From NCBI RefSeq assembly GCF_032884065.1, contig NC_088883.1:23679637-23743636 (forward strand): 64,000 nucleotides of DNA, in the 5' to 3' direction. The position numbers and the translations under genes are program-made. Each line of letters begins with the position of its first letter. The stretch's first letter is position 1. Below the pieces are notes generated by a model. It worked only from the letters and a program-made list of their open reading frames with translations. It was not told where the DNA came from and searched no databases. This document shows, in pieces, positions 10,795 through 22,149 of the stretch. This stretch comes from Artemia franciscana. Taxonomy: Eukaryota > Arthropoda > Branchiopoda > Anostraca > Artemiidae.

Positions 10795-11658
10795 AGCAAG
10801 GAACGACCCGGCTCAATAGTAGTCAAAACTCTAAAAAATGGAATTTTGATACCAATAGCTACATCAAAAGAATCGCATTTAAATGCTGATTTTAAATATA
10901 TAAGTTTAATCAAGTTTAGTCTTACCCATCAAAAGTTAAGAGCCTGAGAAAAATTGCGCTATTTTAGAAAATAGGGGAAAACACCTCCTAAAAGTCAAAG
11001 AATCATAACAACATTACACCATCAGATTCAGCGTATCAGAGAACCCTATTTTAAAAGTTTCAAGCTCGTATCTACAGAAATGTAGAACTTTATATTTTTT
11101 GCCAGAAGGCAGATCACGGATGCGTGTTTATTTGTTTGTTTGTTTTTTGTTTTTTTTTCAGGGTGATCGTATCGACCCAGTTGTCCTAGAATGTTGCAAG
11201 AGGGCTCATTCTAACGGGAATGAAAAGTTCTATTGCCCTTTTTAAGTGACCAAAAAATTGGAGGGAACCTAGGCCCCCTCCTACGCTAATCATTTTCCCA
11301 AAGTCAACGGATCAAAATTCTGAGATAGCCATTTTATTGAGCGTAGTCGACAAACCTTATAACTATGTCTTTGGGGGACAACTTACTCCCCCACAGTCCC
11401 CATGGAAGGGGCTACAAGTTAAAAACTTTGACCAGTTATTACATATAGTAATGGTTATTGGGAAGTGTGCAGGCGTTTTCAGGAGGATTTTTGGTTGGGG
11501 GGAGGGGTTGAGAACAGGGGGGTATGCTAGGGGAACTTCCTATCGAGGAATTTTTCATGGGGGAAGAAAATTTCCATGAAGGGAGCGCAGGATTTACTAG
11601 CATTATTTAAAAAAAAAACAATTCAAAAATAAATATGAAAAAGTTGTTTTTTTCAGCT

Positions 11659-11890
11659 GGATTTAAGGGGCAGCATTAAAACTTAAAACAAACAGAAATT
11701 ATTACCCATATGAGGGGCTCACCTCCTCCTAATACCTCGCTCTTTACGCTAAAGTATTTTTAAGTTTTGCCAACTATTTATTCCACGGCTTTTGTGATTC
11801 AGGGGTTATTCTTAATGAATTGGGACACAAATTTAAGATTTAGTGTAAAGAGAAAGGTACTGACGAGGGGGCGAATCCTCTCATATATGA
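11659..11890. repeat. Foldback module, subtype 1
   Basis: Same arms as 9345-9572, followed by short direct repeats of CCTCTCATATA (11878-11935). Confidence 0.7.
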
Positions 11891-12056
11891 ACCCTCTCAT
11901 ATAATGAGAACCCTCTCATATAACCTTCTCATATAGATCTTCTAAGTGGAAAAAAGGTATCTGGTTACAGTCCTTGCAAAATAACAGAAGAATAAACGGT
12001 GAAAACTTCTAATCTTCGGAAACGGACAAACAAATCAGAAAAGAAATTACGCAGCC

Positions 12057-12465
12057 ATGAATGGGAGATATATGACCAAAACGAAAGAGAATCCGAGTTT
12101 GTCTAAGGGTGATCAAGATTACGGACCAAATTGCAACAAGTCTGATATTAATACCGATGAATTTCAAATCGCAAAGGCTGCTTATGTTGCAAAAAATATG
12201 AATCTTGATGGAGCCAAACTGCAGGAGATCTACGAAAAATACAAAGGGGCAAAACGATAACTGGTTATTTGAGAGGAGCAAAAGGGTTACTGCCACTTAT
12301 TTTCATAGAATAGCTTCTCGAAAAAAAAAAACTCAAACCACACCCATTGTCAAGAATATCCGAATTATAATTTCAAATCTATTCGAATGCTTAGGGGAAT
12401 TCAACTGGAGGCTATTGCACTGACGGCGTATGAGCATAGAAAAGGAGTATCATCTGGCAAGTACG
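12057..12465 (+). pseudogene. YqaJ-type nuclease, N-terminal half, copy 1
   Basis: An initial open frame of 67 residues (MNGRYMTKTKENPSLSKGDQ ...) runs to YEKYKGAKR. In the next frame the sequence continues as ERSKRVTATYFHRIASRKKK, and in a third frame as RGIQLEAIALTAYEHRKG. The 'W.. RS.RVTAS.FGRI' and 'G...E..A...Y' words are those of the N-terminal YqaJ domain (lambda-exonuclease-like DNA nuclease/recombinase fold), often carried by transposons and viruses in animal genomes. The reading frame is broken by at least two frameshifts. The gene is then interrupted by about 700 bp before its second half at 13176. A start at 12057 is supported by the same ATG in copy 2 (24773). Confidence 0.7.
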
Positions 12466-13175
12466 CAGAGGGGGGGGACTTCGCCCCCCCCCCGAAATTT
12501 TATGAAATGCTTAATTTCCCCATAGGTTCTTGGGATTTCTGGCAAAAGTAGGACATTTATTAAGAATCTAGATACATGTGTGAAGCCTTTTTTGGGGGAT
12601 TTTACAGCATGCAATTATCCGGTCAAGTCAAGCCCAATTATTAACCCATTTTCTGTCTAACTTTTTACCCTTTTTGAAGTAATTAGCAATTGTACTGTTA
12701 ATTTTTTTGTAAAGAGTTTGCTTTCCACAGCAAAACAGAATTATTCTTGATATTAGGGCGTTTATCCCCCCCTTTTCAGGATAAAGTACAGCTTTTAATG
12801 GATCAATTTTGGAAACTATCATTTTTCATTAAAATATACATTCTTGCAATAGAAGAACTACCCCCCACATCACCAGTATTGCACTGTTAACTCTAAAATT
12901 TCCCTTTCAGTGGGATATAATAGACTGATCACTGGTTCTAAATCGCTATGAACATAACCTGAGCCTAAAATGTACTTTTGAGGCTTCAGTCTTCTTCCCC
13001 CTATCCACTACAATACTACAGATTAATCTGTATTTTCCGATATACGTGCTGTTTGCGTTACTAAATAAATAAAAAAAATGTTACTTTATATCTGCTGTTT
13101 CGAAGGTTTTGGCCCCCCCACCCCGAAAAAAATTCCTGCATACGTTCCTGAGTATCATTAATCAAAGGAGATCAA
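12466..13175. other. Non-coding interruption of the YqaJ gene
   Basis: This is C/G-homopolymer-bounded sequence (G-run near 12472 and C-run near 12485; C-rich near 13115) between the two nuclease halves. Part of it is present in copy 2 (25195-25617), so the interruption predates the duplication. No ORF is recognisable. Confidence 0.5.
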
Positions 13176-13739
13176 ATGGGACTACTCGTTCATCCAAATA
13201 TCCAGTTTCTTGGAGCTTCTCTTGATGGTCGCTTAGAAAACGGCACACCAGTTGAAGTGAAGACTTTCCATAATATTCCCAGAGGAATAATTATAAGGGA
13301 AGTGGCACCCCAAAAAGGATTGGTAAAGAACTTTTTCCTATGGTCACACAATTCAAAATTGGAGTTAAAGAAAAATCACAATTGAAATGATCAAATTCAA
13401 GGTCAGCTAGAAATAACCAATCAAGAAGAATGCCACTTGGTGGTATATCATGAGCGTAATGTGGAAATTTTAACTATTCCAAGATCAAAATAGTATTTTT
13501 TGTCCATATTACCAAAGCTTCAGTAGTTTTGGAGCGATTGCTTACTTCCGGAAATATTAGACTCGCAGTTGATTAGAAACATGCCACTTAGAGAGCCTGC
13601 CTTAGTCCGGGCTGCAGCAAATCGCAAAATGAAACAGACTTTGGAGCCAGAAGACAGTGGGTGTGAGAAAATTACTTGGCCCTACACTGAAAGTGAATTT
13701 CCCATTGACATCCGACACGTGAAGAGCATTGACATGTGA
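13176..13739 (+). pseudogene. YqaJ-type nuclease, C-terminal half, copy 1
   Basis: The frame from 13176 reads GLLVHPNIQFLGASLDGRL, then VEVKTF, KLELKKNHN, an in-frame TGA, and QIQGQLEITNQEECHLVVYH, ending at a TAG near 13491. The catalytic pattern of the lambda-exonuclease/YqaJ fold (Asp of GASxDG, ExK, Gln of QxQGQL) is visible. After a frame change the C-terminus continues as CLLPEILDSQLIRNMPLREP and ends with KSIDM and a TGA at 13737-13739. Such proteins process DNA ends and are found in mobile elements. The stops and frame changes make it a pseudogene. Copy 2 of the element lacks this half entirely. Confidence 0.7.
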
Positions 13740-14303
13740 ATAGTTTATAGATTGTTTAGGGGTCATAATGGATTAGTAGCAGTGCTGTCAACCTTAACCT
13801 ATTAGGGTTGACTGAATAGTAGACTATTATAGTTAACTATTAGGGTTGGTGAATAGCATATGTATATAAGCGAGTAAGTTCTATTAAAGAAATTTCAGCC
13901 TTCTGTCGAAACCCAAACCATGTTGATAAATAAACCCTAATTACATTGAGAACTATTTTTTTTTGTCAATGGTATATAAATATAAGTAGTTTCAACAATT
14001 TATTAAATACTCCTATGGGATTTCCTTTCTCCCTTACCTGCATTTATGACCCTAGGGCAAGGGTGCCCAATGTTTATTACGTACCTTCAGGAACATATCA
14101 CTTTCAATGACATTAATTTAATACTATATGCATTACTCCGCAAAGCAAAGTATGATTACCCCGGTTCCAAACCCGGGTAATCAGTCATTTATGAACGGAC
14201 CTATAAGTAATCAACTATCTGAGATAATGGGGGAAAACCAAATTATTCTAAGATTCGGCACTATCTATATATATAAAAATAAGTTGTCTGTGTGTGGATC
14301 AGG

Positions 14304-14333
14304 TGACGTCATATTTGTCCGCATATGACGTCT
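14304..14333 (+). promoter_or_regulatory. CRE-like TGACGTCA in the Helitron leader
   Basis: There is a perfect TGACGTCA palindrome at 14304-14311 and a near copy (TGACGTCT) at 14326. The same octamer recurs in leaders of the other Helitrons here. A role as a promoter element (CREB/ATF site) is inference. Confidence 0.4.
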
Positions 14334-14339
14334 GAATTA

Positions 14340-15090
14340 TTTCACACTAATACAAAAGAAGAAAAAAACTAAAAAAGGTAAAAACTACAAAAAAAACTAA
14401 AAAGAAAAAAAAAACTAAAAAAGCTAAAAAACTAAAAAAAACTAAAAAAAGGTAAAAATCTAATAACTAAAAAAAAACTGAAAAAAAATAAAAAAAGGCA
14501 AAAACTACAAAAAAAATAAAAACTAATAAAAAAACTAAAAAAGCTAAAAAACTAAAAAAAACTAAAAAAAGGTAAAAAACTTAAAAAAAACTAAAAACTA
14601 AAAAAGAAAAAAACTAAAAAAAAGGAAAAAAACTAAAAAAAAGGAAAAAACTGAAAAATAAAAGAGAAAAAGAAAACTAAAAAAATATGAATAAATATAT
14701 ATAAAAATAAGTTGTTTGTGGGTTATGTCTGTCTGTCTGTCTGTCGAGTGACGTCGTGTTTGTCCGCATATGACGTCTGAATTATTTCACACTAATACAA
14801 AAGAAGAAAAAAAACTAAAAAAGGTAAAAACTACAAAAAAAACTAAAAAGAAAAAAAACTAAAAAAGCTAAAAAACTAAAAAAAACTAAAAAAAGGTAAA
14901 AAACTAAAAACTAAAAAAAACTAAAAAAAGGCAAAAACTAAAAAAAAACTAAAAACTAATAAAAAAACTAAAAAAGCTAAAAAACTAAAAAAAGGTAAAA
15001 AACAAAAAAAAACTAAAAACTAAAAAAGAAAAAACTAAAAAAAAGGAAAAAACTGAAAAATAAGAGAAAAAGAAAACTAAAAAAATATTA
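14340..15090. repeat. A-rich arrays of ACTAAAAAA words
   Basis: Long low-complexity arrays consist of ACTAAAAAA, GGTAAAAAC and similar words, in two blocks (14340-14690 and 14795-15090) following the two leader copies. The complement is seen in Helitron D at 33015-33850. Open frames within are low complexity only. Confidence 0.85.
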
Positions 15091-15129
15091 ATAAATATAA
15101 AAAATACAAATATAAATATAATATAAATT

Positions 15130-15660
15130 AGCAATCAACAAAGCACCGAGACACAAATGACGACCGGGACACAGGGAGTATAAATGACGACCAGGACATA
15201 AGTAAAAAAAAACTAAAAAAATGGTAAAAACTACAAAAAAACTAAAAACTAATAAAAAAACTAAAAAATCTAAAAATCTAAATAAAATAAAAAAGAAAAA
15301 AAAGAAAAAAGGAAAAAAATAAAGGAGAAAAACAAAACTAAAAAACGAATGTATATACAGACCGGGACACCGGGATACAAATGACGACCGGGACACAGGG
15401 AATATAAATGACAACCGGGACACAGGGACACAACTACAATGGGGACGCCTGGGGGCACAGGGGGATATAAATGACGACCGGGACACCGGGACACAAGGAA
15501 TATAAATGACGCCCGGGACACTCAAAGAGAAATCACAGACTGGAACACCGGGACACAAATGACGACCGGGACACAGGGAATATAAATGACGACCGGGACA
15601 CAGGGACATAACTACAAAGGGGACGCCGGGGTGCACAGGGGGATATATAAATGACGATGG
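15130..15660. repeat. ~26-bp minisatellite in Helitron A
   Basis: Units such as GACGACCGGGACACAGGGAA with an ATATAAAT spacer are repeated many times with variants. Related arrays sit in the same relative place in the other Helitrons (31430-31590, 32640-33015, 58360-58500, 58604-58820, 60260-60600, 62187-62560). In the helicase frame the units read as NDDRDTGNI-like peptide. Confidence 0.85.
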
Positions 15661-15661
15661 C

Positions 15662-15870
15662 GACTCAGGGAATGGTCGATTAGCAATCACCATCAACAAA
15701 GCTCAAGGGCAATCATTAGAATCATGAGGTATAGATCTGAATACGGATTGTTTTCCCATGGACCATTATATGTTGCATGTTCAAGAGTCGGTAAACCTGA
15801 CAATCTATTTATATGCACAGACAATGGGACAGCAAAGAATGTTGTATATTCGCAAGTTTTACGTAGTTAA
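15662..15870 (+). pseudogene. PIF1-type helicase C-terminus in Helitron A
   Basis: Following the minisatellite in frame, the sequence reads RLAITINKAQGQSLES, then a [12 protein letters not shown], a one-base deletion in a T-run, [17 protein letters not shown] and VVYSQVLRS with a stop at 15868-15870. These are helicase motif V (TxNKxQGQ) and motif VI (YVAxSR) of the Helitron RepHel protein, the 5'-3' helicase that unwinds DNA during rolling-circle transposition. Only this last part of the gene is kept, and it is broken. Confidence 0.85.
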
Positions 15871-15992
<122 letters not shown>

Positions 15993-16059
15993 ATATTCAC
16001 AGGTGGGACATAGGGACACAACTACAATGGCGCGTAACTAATATGGCGCGTAACGACTT

Positions 16060-16146
16060 ACGCGCGCGGGGGGGCTTGGGGGGGGGCGCGAAGCGCCCCG
16101 ACCAACTAGGTGTTGGGGTGGCGCGAAGCGCCACCCCAACAGCTAG
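16060..16146 (+). repeat. Helitron A 3' terminal hairpins
   Basis: Two GC-rich self-complementary segments (GGGGCGCGAAGCGCCCC type, then GGGGTGGCGCGAAGCGCCAC type) are followed by CAACAGCTAG. The last hairpin a few bases before CTAG is the Helitron termination signal. Confidence 0.9.
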
Positions 16147-16214
16147 TTAGGAATAAAATAAGATGCCGTGGAACTAAAATGGACGAATAGACTATAACTT
16201 TAGATTAAAAAAAA

Positions 16215-17100
16215 ATAATGTTCATGCATTTTATAGGCCTACAATCAGTGTTTCTTTACTTTTAAAGGCCAATAATGTTTAAAATAATGTGTATTTAAGA
16301 ATGATATTCTTTTTAAAAAATAATGTTCATATATTCTATAGGCCTACAATCAGTGTTTCTTTACTTTTAAAGGCCAATAATGTTTAAAATAATGTGTTTT
16401 TAAGAATGATATTCTTTTTAAAAATAATGTTAATATATTCTATAGGCCTACAATCAGTGTTTCTTTACTTTTAAAGGCCAATAATGTTTAAAATAATGTG
16501 TTTTTAAGAATGATATTCTTTTTAAAAATTATGTTCATATATTTTACAGGCCTACAATCAGTTTTTCTTTACTTTTAAAGGCCAATACTGTTTAAAATAA
16601 TATGTTTTTAAGAACAATATTCTTTTTTAAAAATAAAATTCATACATTTGATAGGCCTACAATCAGTGTTTCTTTACTTTTAAAGCCCAACAACGTTTAA
16701 AATAATGTGTTTTAAGAATGATATTCTTTTTAAAAACTATGTTCATACATATTATAGGCCTACAATCAGTGTTTCTTTACTATTAAAGGCCAATTATGTT
16801 TAAAATAATGTGTTTTTAAGAATGATATTCTTTTTAAAAATAATGTTCATACATTTTATAGGCCTACAATCAGTGTTTCTTTACTTTTAAAGGCCAATAA
16901 TATTTAAAATAATGAGTTTTTAATAATAATGTTCTTTTTAAAAATAATGTTCATACATTTTATAGGCCTGCAATCAGTGTTTCTGTACTTTTAAAGGCCA
17001 ATAATGTTTAAAATAATGTGTTTTTAAGAAAATTGTTCTTTTTAAAAATAATTTTAATACATTTTATAGGCCTACAATCGGTGTTTCTTTACTTTTAAAG
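16215..17100. repeat. 104-bp satellite array, nine units
   Basis: The marker TAGGCCT (or a one-base variant) recurs at 16234, 16339, 16443, 16547, 16652, 16755, 16859, 16963 and 17067, a spacing of 103-105 bp. Each unit also carries TTCTTTACTTTTAAAGGCCA and AAGAATGATATTCTTTTT, the latter being self-complementary. A related array is in copy 2 at 25860-26815. No coding frame is seen. Confidence 0.95.
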
Positions 17101-17397
17101 CCAAACTGTTATCTGCTTTGTAACAACTATATAACCAAAATTGTATGATTAGTCAAAGCTGTATGATTAGTACAACACTTTTAAATAGTAAAGGAAGAAT
17201 ATCTTAAATTGGCAATTTTAAAGAAAACTGATAACAAAAAAAATTCACTGCCAAAAAATTTTGGAATCTTGAGGCAAATCGAGAGGCTACTTTACAATTC
17301 TCTACGTCTTCTAAAAGTAGTTTTATTACTATTTATAAAATTAAAGGTGTTCCCACGAATAAATTTTTTATGAAGCTCTAAAGAAAAAAAATGCATG

Positions 17398-18227
17398 GCC
17401 TGGAGGAAGCAGCTGCCGACCCCCCCCCCCTTCATATAGGAAATTACGCCGCTGCCCTAGATCAATTAAGAAATGGCTTGCAGATTGTGATAATAAGGGG
17501 TACTTGTAAGCACCACAATTACGCTCAGGGCCCTGACTAAGTCTTAGGCTGTATTTTCTGCTTTTGTGATAGAAGCTCTTGTACTCTTTACGAAATCACA
17601 CATCTTTTTATGCATTAAGGGGTTAGAAAATTCATACGCATGGGGCTTTTCTTTTATCTTGTGGTCCAGACTGACCTTCAAATCAAAGGAAATTTCGGTT
17701 AATTTTGAAGAAATTCTTACCATAGTTTTAACTTAATCTACACGGGAAAATAAGAATAACAAGAACAGCTAAGAAACGTAAAATTATATCCAAGACATAG
17801 TGATAACATGTACATGTATAAATGCATTCGTTTTCAGCATTTGAGTTTTTTTAGTGCATTCAGTATATAAACACTAATTCTGAATGACATCATCTTTGAA
17901 ACCATGTATGCAGTTTTGTTTACCCGTCGACCCTTTTTAGAAATGACTCGCATATTGCCATATTTTGTGGTCTTTTTTCTGTCTAGAAATTAGGGTAATA
18001 AAGCTTCCCTACATAATATTGATATAGCCCCTGTGTTACCATTGCTGTAACATTAAACTCAAAATACAAGAAGTCCTCAAACTACAAACAATTTTTTTTT
18101 CAGTTGCCTGCCTCCAGGATAGGCCTACCTTATTTCTGTGGCTAAATTTTTAGACCATGTAACAACCAATATTAAGATATTCCCGATATGAATACATGAC
18201 GATATGCCAAAACAACCCAGCTCCCAT
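17398..18227. other. Unassigned AT-rich DNA
   Basis: No gene or repeat is recognised apart from a C-run near 17420. Confidence 0.4.
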
Positions 18228-18500
18228 TGAAGCTTCAGATAAATACATAAGTAGTTCCAAGGGAGAGACGAGCGAAGGGCGGAGGTAAAAATTGATATAA
18301 CCCGCAAAGGCGTTAACGGAGATTTTGTTCAGGGGGGTGGGGGTGGTGGGAGAGTGGTAAAAAACCTTCAAAACACATAAAAAGTAAAATTGACATTTAA
18401 TCTCTTATGATATCTGGGAATATTCTTGGTCTGCGCTGCTATTATGGAAGTAAAGAGTAACATTAAACCTAAAAAGGAGCAGAATTTATTCTTTTTTGAA
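18228..18500. repeat. Dispersed repeat R1, copy 1
   Basis: It shares a series of words (GAGGTAAAAATTGATATA, a G-rich run, AAAATTGACATTT or a variant, a 'GGAATATTCTTGGTCTGCGC' word, GAGCAGAATTTAT) with 30945-31150 and 34970-35245. It is non-coding. Confidence 0.6.
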
Positions 18501-18526
18501 AGAGAAAGGCCCCTTCTTATGAAAGA

Positions 18527-18556
18527 GAAAGGGAGATCTTACCAGATCTCCCTTTC
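18527..18556. repeat. Perfect 13-bp hairpin
   Basis: GAAAGGGAGATCT and AGATCTCCCTTTC flank a TACC loop. No poly-T tract or gene context suggests a terminator. Confidence 0.6.
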
Positions 18557-18675
18557 ATCGTCACAGTAACTTTGGAGGGGGCTCATCAATTTTGTTTTGA
18601 CTCGTTTTAACGTTAGATAAGAGTTTTAACTTTGATCCAACTTTTTGCTTACATTTGAGTATAGAGGAAACATAT

Positions 18676-19122
18676 ACAAAGTAGAGACAATAGGGAAAAT
18701 CTTTTCAAGACAGTGGAAATCAGTTCTGTGGATATTTCGGCCCTATGTCCAAGGGCCGTCTTCGGCACAATATAAGAATAAGAGAGAAACTCTATATACA
18801 TTTATAAATAAACTTACATCAAATTGTGAGAATTAAAACTAAATAATTAAAAACACTTTTTAAAACTTTTTTAAAATAGCCCTAGCATCCTTACTTCAAC
18901 GAAGTTCAACCAGGACTGGCAAAAAGAATGAAATGAGAATATAAACTCATTCAAACTAAAGAGAACAAAATGATTAAATGCAATTTCTTAGAGCCAATCT
19001 TGCTTGTTTAGCAGCCTGTCTCAAAGGCCTGTCTGAAGACGTTCCTTGGACATAGGGCCGAAATATCCACAGAACTGATTTCCACTGTCTTGAAAAGATT
19101 TTCCCTATTGTCTCTACTTTGT
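18676..19122. repeat. Inverted repeat, ~90-bp arms
   Basis: The left arm (18676-18764) and right arm (about 19024-19122) are reverse complements, with the shared word CTGTGGATATTTCGGCCCTA on the left. The ~260-bp spacer has no recognised gene. A transcript through both arms would fold into a long hairpin. Confidence 0.75.
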
Positions 19123-21007
19123 ATTTGTTTGTTATGGAAAGGCAGCGTGGTCTTCGTCGCTATTTTTGAGTAAGGAGGGGGTGCTATAATTCTCTGGGTA
19201 TTACCAGCCCTGGTAATTTCTCTGTATATATTGGTATAATGCAATCAATATTGAACCCCATCACTAATTGATTGTTTGCAATATAATACAAAACTTCCGT
19301 TCTTTATAATAATAATAATCGTAGTATTAATAACAATAATCATAAAATTTACTATATGCAAAACTGTAAGAGCAGTGATATAACACCAACAAAAAGGGAC
19401 ATGAAAAGCTAAGGAAGTAAAAATTTGCCGGAGGGCTCTCCCCTTCCGTAAAAATGCAAATTGTGTTCTTGTCTTGAGAAGGCATGGGAGTTACAAAACG
19501 GGAGTCAGACCTACTCATGTTAAGTTTCACACTTGGAAGATTATTTTTGCTCATTCTTAGTTTAATAGAGCTCTTTTGTCTTTGAAAAACCTATTTTGTG
19601 GAAGGTTGCTTACATTAATTACACTTGAATAAGCTTCAAATTATTCGAATAATAGATGTATTACCTCGTAGCAAATATCCAAACAAGGTAAAACCCATGC
19701 AAAAACTGACCTAATCTTTCAATGAAATTTCATACTTGCGAACAACTGTCGAACTAGCCACGCCTAGTTATTTATTGCGTCTGTCATTTGTAGCTGAGGA
19801 CAAAAAAAAAAATAGAATAATTGTCACAAAGCTAAATACAAGAAGAAAAGCATACCATCAAATTCAACCTCATTACAAAATATAATATGTGTAGCTTCAC
19901 TAGCGGATCAGGGGGCCTGGGGAGACCCTAACCCCCCTCCCCTTCCAAGATTTTCCTCGTACCTTTTTACCTTTTCTTTCTTTTTTAGGATACATTTTTC
20001 AATTTGGTCAATTATTGGCATCTTTGTCACATTGCCCCCACCCCAAGATTTTACAAATTGGTGAACTTGTCACATTTTGCATTGCCCAAGATTTCTTTCT
20101 AGATCCACCCCTACCCCTTACGCAATTCTTCTTTCTAAGATTTTGTTTTTAATTAAGAACGCTTACTTCTACCAAGACCTCTAAGAAAGATAGTACTCTT
20201 CTTTATCCTTTTAAATGCAAACTTGTTTTTTAATATATTTTTTTCAAAAAGTAGTTTTTCAAAGAAAAGTAAAGAGCACTCTTAAGGGGTGAACGGTTTC
20301 CACAGACAACAAACATACAATTCAGCTTTTATAATAGGTGGATTCGGAAATAAACGGGTTTTAAAAGGAATGACCTAGGTTTTAAAAGGAATAACCTTTT
20401 AACTGAATGTGTTGTGATAACGAATGGACTTTGGGGGGGGGGGGACAGCTTGGCCTCCAATCAGCTTTTACTCTTAAAAGGGACACTAGAACTTTAATTT
20501 TGAATCCAATTAGCTCCTTTAATGTTTCAATGATGTTTATAGCTATTACAGAGCAACACTGTCGATGGTAACTGTAACTGTACTGATAGTATCAGTAGCA
20601 TACACATAGTGCCTTCTGGCTAGTTCAAAAGTCACCAAAACCTACCCTTGAAGGTCTAACTCGAAAATATAAGCCGTTCTTGAGAAATTCCTATGTCACC
20701 TTTTTCAAAATCCATATACTAATAGTTTATTTAGATTTAGTTCAGCATTTGACTAAATACTCTTTAAAAGCTTCACATTTTATACTCACATTAATGCTTT
20801 TAGCTTGGGTAGTAGCGATATTTGCAGTGGCTATAAAGGAACTATGCGCGTAGCAGCTTTGGTCTCTTCAAAACCCTCTCACCTGCTGGAAGTTTCTACT
20901 TGTTACCTTTAAACTACGCTGAACAAAATGCCTATATTTAAATTTTGTTTGGATGGGTTTGGGGAAATGATTGGTGTAAGGTGAGGGGTGGTGGTGGTGG
21001 TTGCCCT

Positions 21008-21100
21008 CAAATTAGAATTATAATTATTCTAATATAATTCTCTAATATAATTATATTATCTAATATAATCTAATATAATTATAATTAGAATTATCTATTT
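21008..21100. repeat. AT-rich palindromic cluster
   Basis: Repeated TAATATAATT words and an AGAATTATAATTATTCTAAT palindrome could form a cruciform. Confidence 0.6.
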
Positions 21101-21676
21101 TAGCCAATTTTCAGAAGAATACCAAGATACATTGGAATACTCCACCTCCATTCTAATTACCTTATATTTCTGCTTGGTAAGATTAAATTTTATTTATGAT
21201 ACTAATGAAAGTGATTACCATAGCATAAATGTTAGATCTTAGCATACTCATATTAGAATTGAGACATTTATTATTTTATTATATATTTTTTTTAGGGCAT
21301 TTTTACCTTTCTATAATTTTTATCTTTTAGGCATCATCGTAAGCCTATTTCTTTTCAGCTTATTCCAGATAACATGCCTTTTTCAAATCCATCGTACTGA
21401 TTTTAAATGATTAGAAAGAGCTACCAGGGTCACGATTGATTTCACCGATATCCCCGACAATAATAACTGCTCTATTTTAAGCTTCAATAATTTGAAAATG
21501 AATAGACTAAATGCCACGAATAACAAATTATCTAATTTTGAAAACTTTCTTTTCATGAAGAGGAAGAGTATTTTCTGGTAATTCATCTTATTTTCGCTTC
21601 AGATAGGCTTTATTTTGGAATCTGTTGCAAAAGTGCTCGATTTTACATCTGTGTTGTAATTAGACATTCTTTTTCC

Positions 21677-21718
<42 letters not shown>

Positions 21719-22048
21719 CAGACTTCGTATTAAAATTGTTTACTTGACAGGTTGGAATTTTTGTATTCCACCTTATAAAAATTCTCACAAAACATTCATT
21801 TCAGTCTCTTTTTTGTCTTTCAGTTTTGAAAAATGCAGTTTCTGTTACTTCAGTGTTTACAAAATATATTTATGGTGACTTCAAAAAAAACCTGAATCCC
21901 CCAGAGAATGGCCTTATCTAGATAAAAATAAAAAATGAATCATTCGAATTAGCATGGTCAAAAACCTTGAATAGGGGAATTATAGTCCCCCATCTTGAAC
22001 AACAAGGAAAACCACTTTTTTTGCATCGGTAGCACCAATCCGTCTCTC

Positions 22049-22055
<7 letters not shown>

Positions 22056-22127
<72 letters not shown>
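22056..22127. repeat. (TA)n microsatellite
   Basis: About 72 bp of alternating TA. Confidence 0.95.
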
Positions 22128-22131
<4 letters not shown>

Positions 22132-22149
22132 TATTTTTTATTATTATTT

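Noticed and set aside
15088-15699. Open frames rich in CPGRHLYSLCPGRHL-like repeats (also at 31379, 32614, 58324, 58563, 60292, 62192)
   Set aside because: They are antisense readings of the Helitron minisatellite; repeat length and composition keep the frames open, and there is no independent coding signal.
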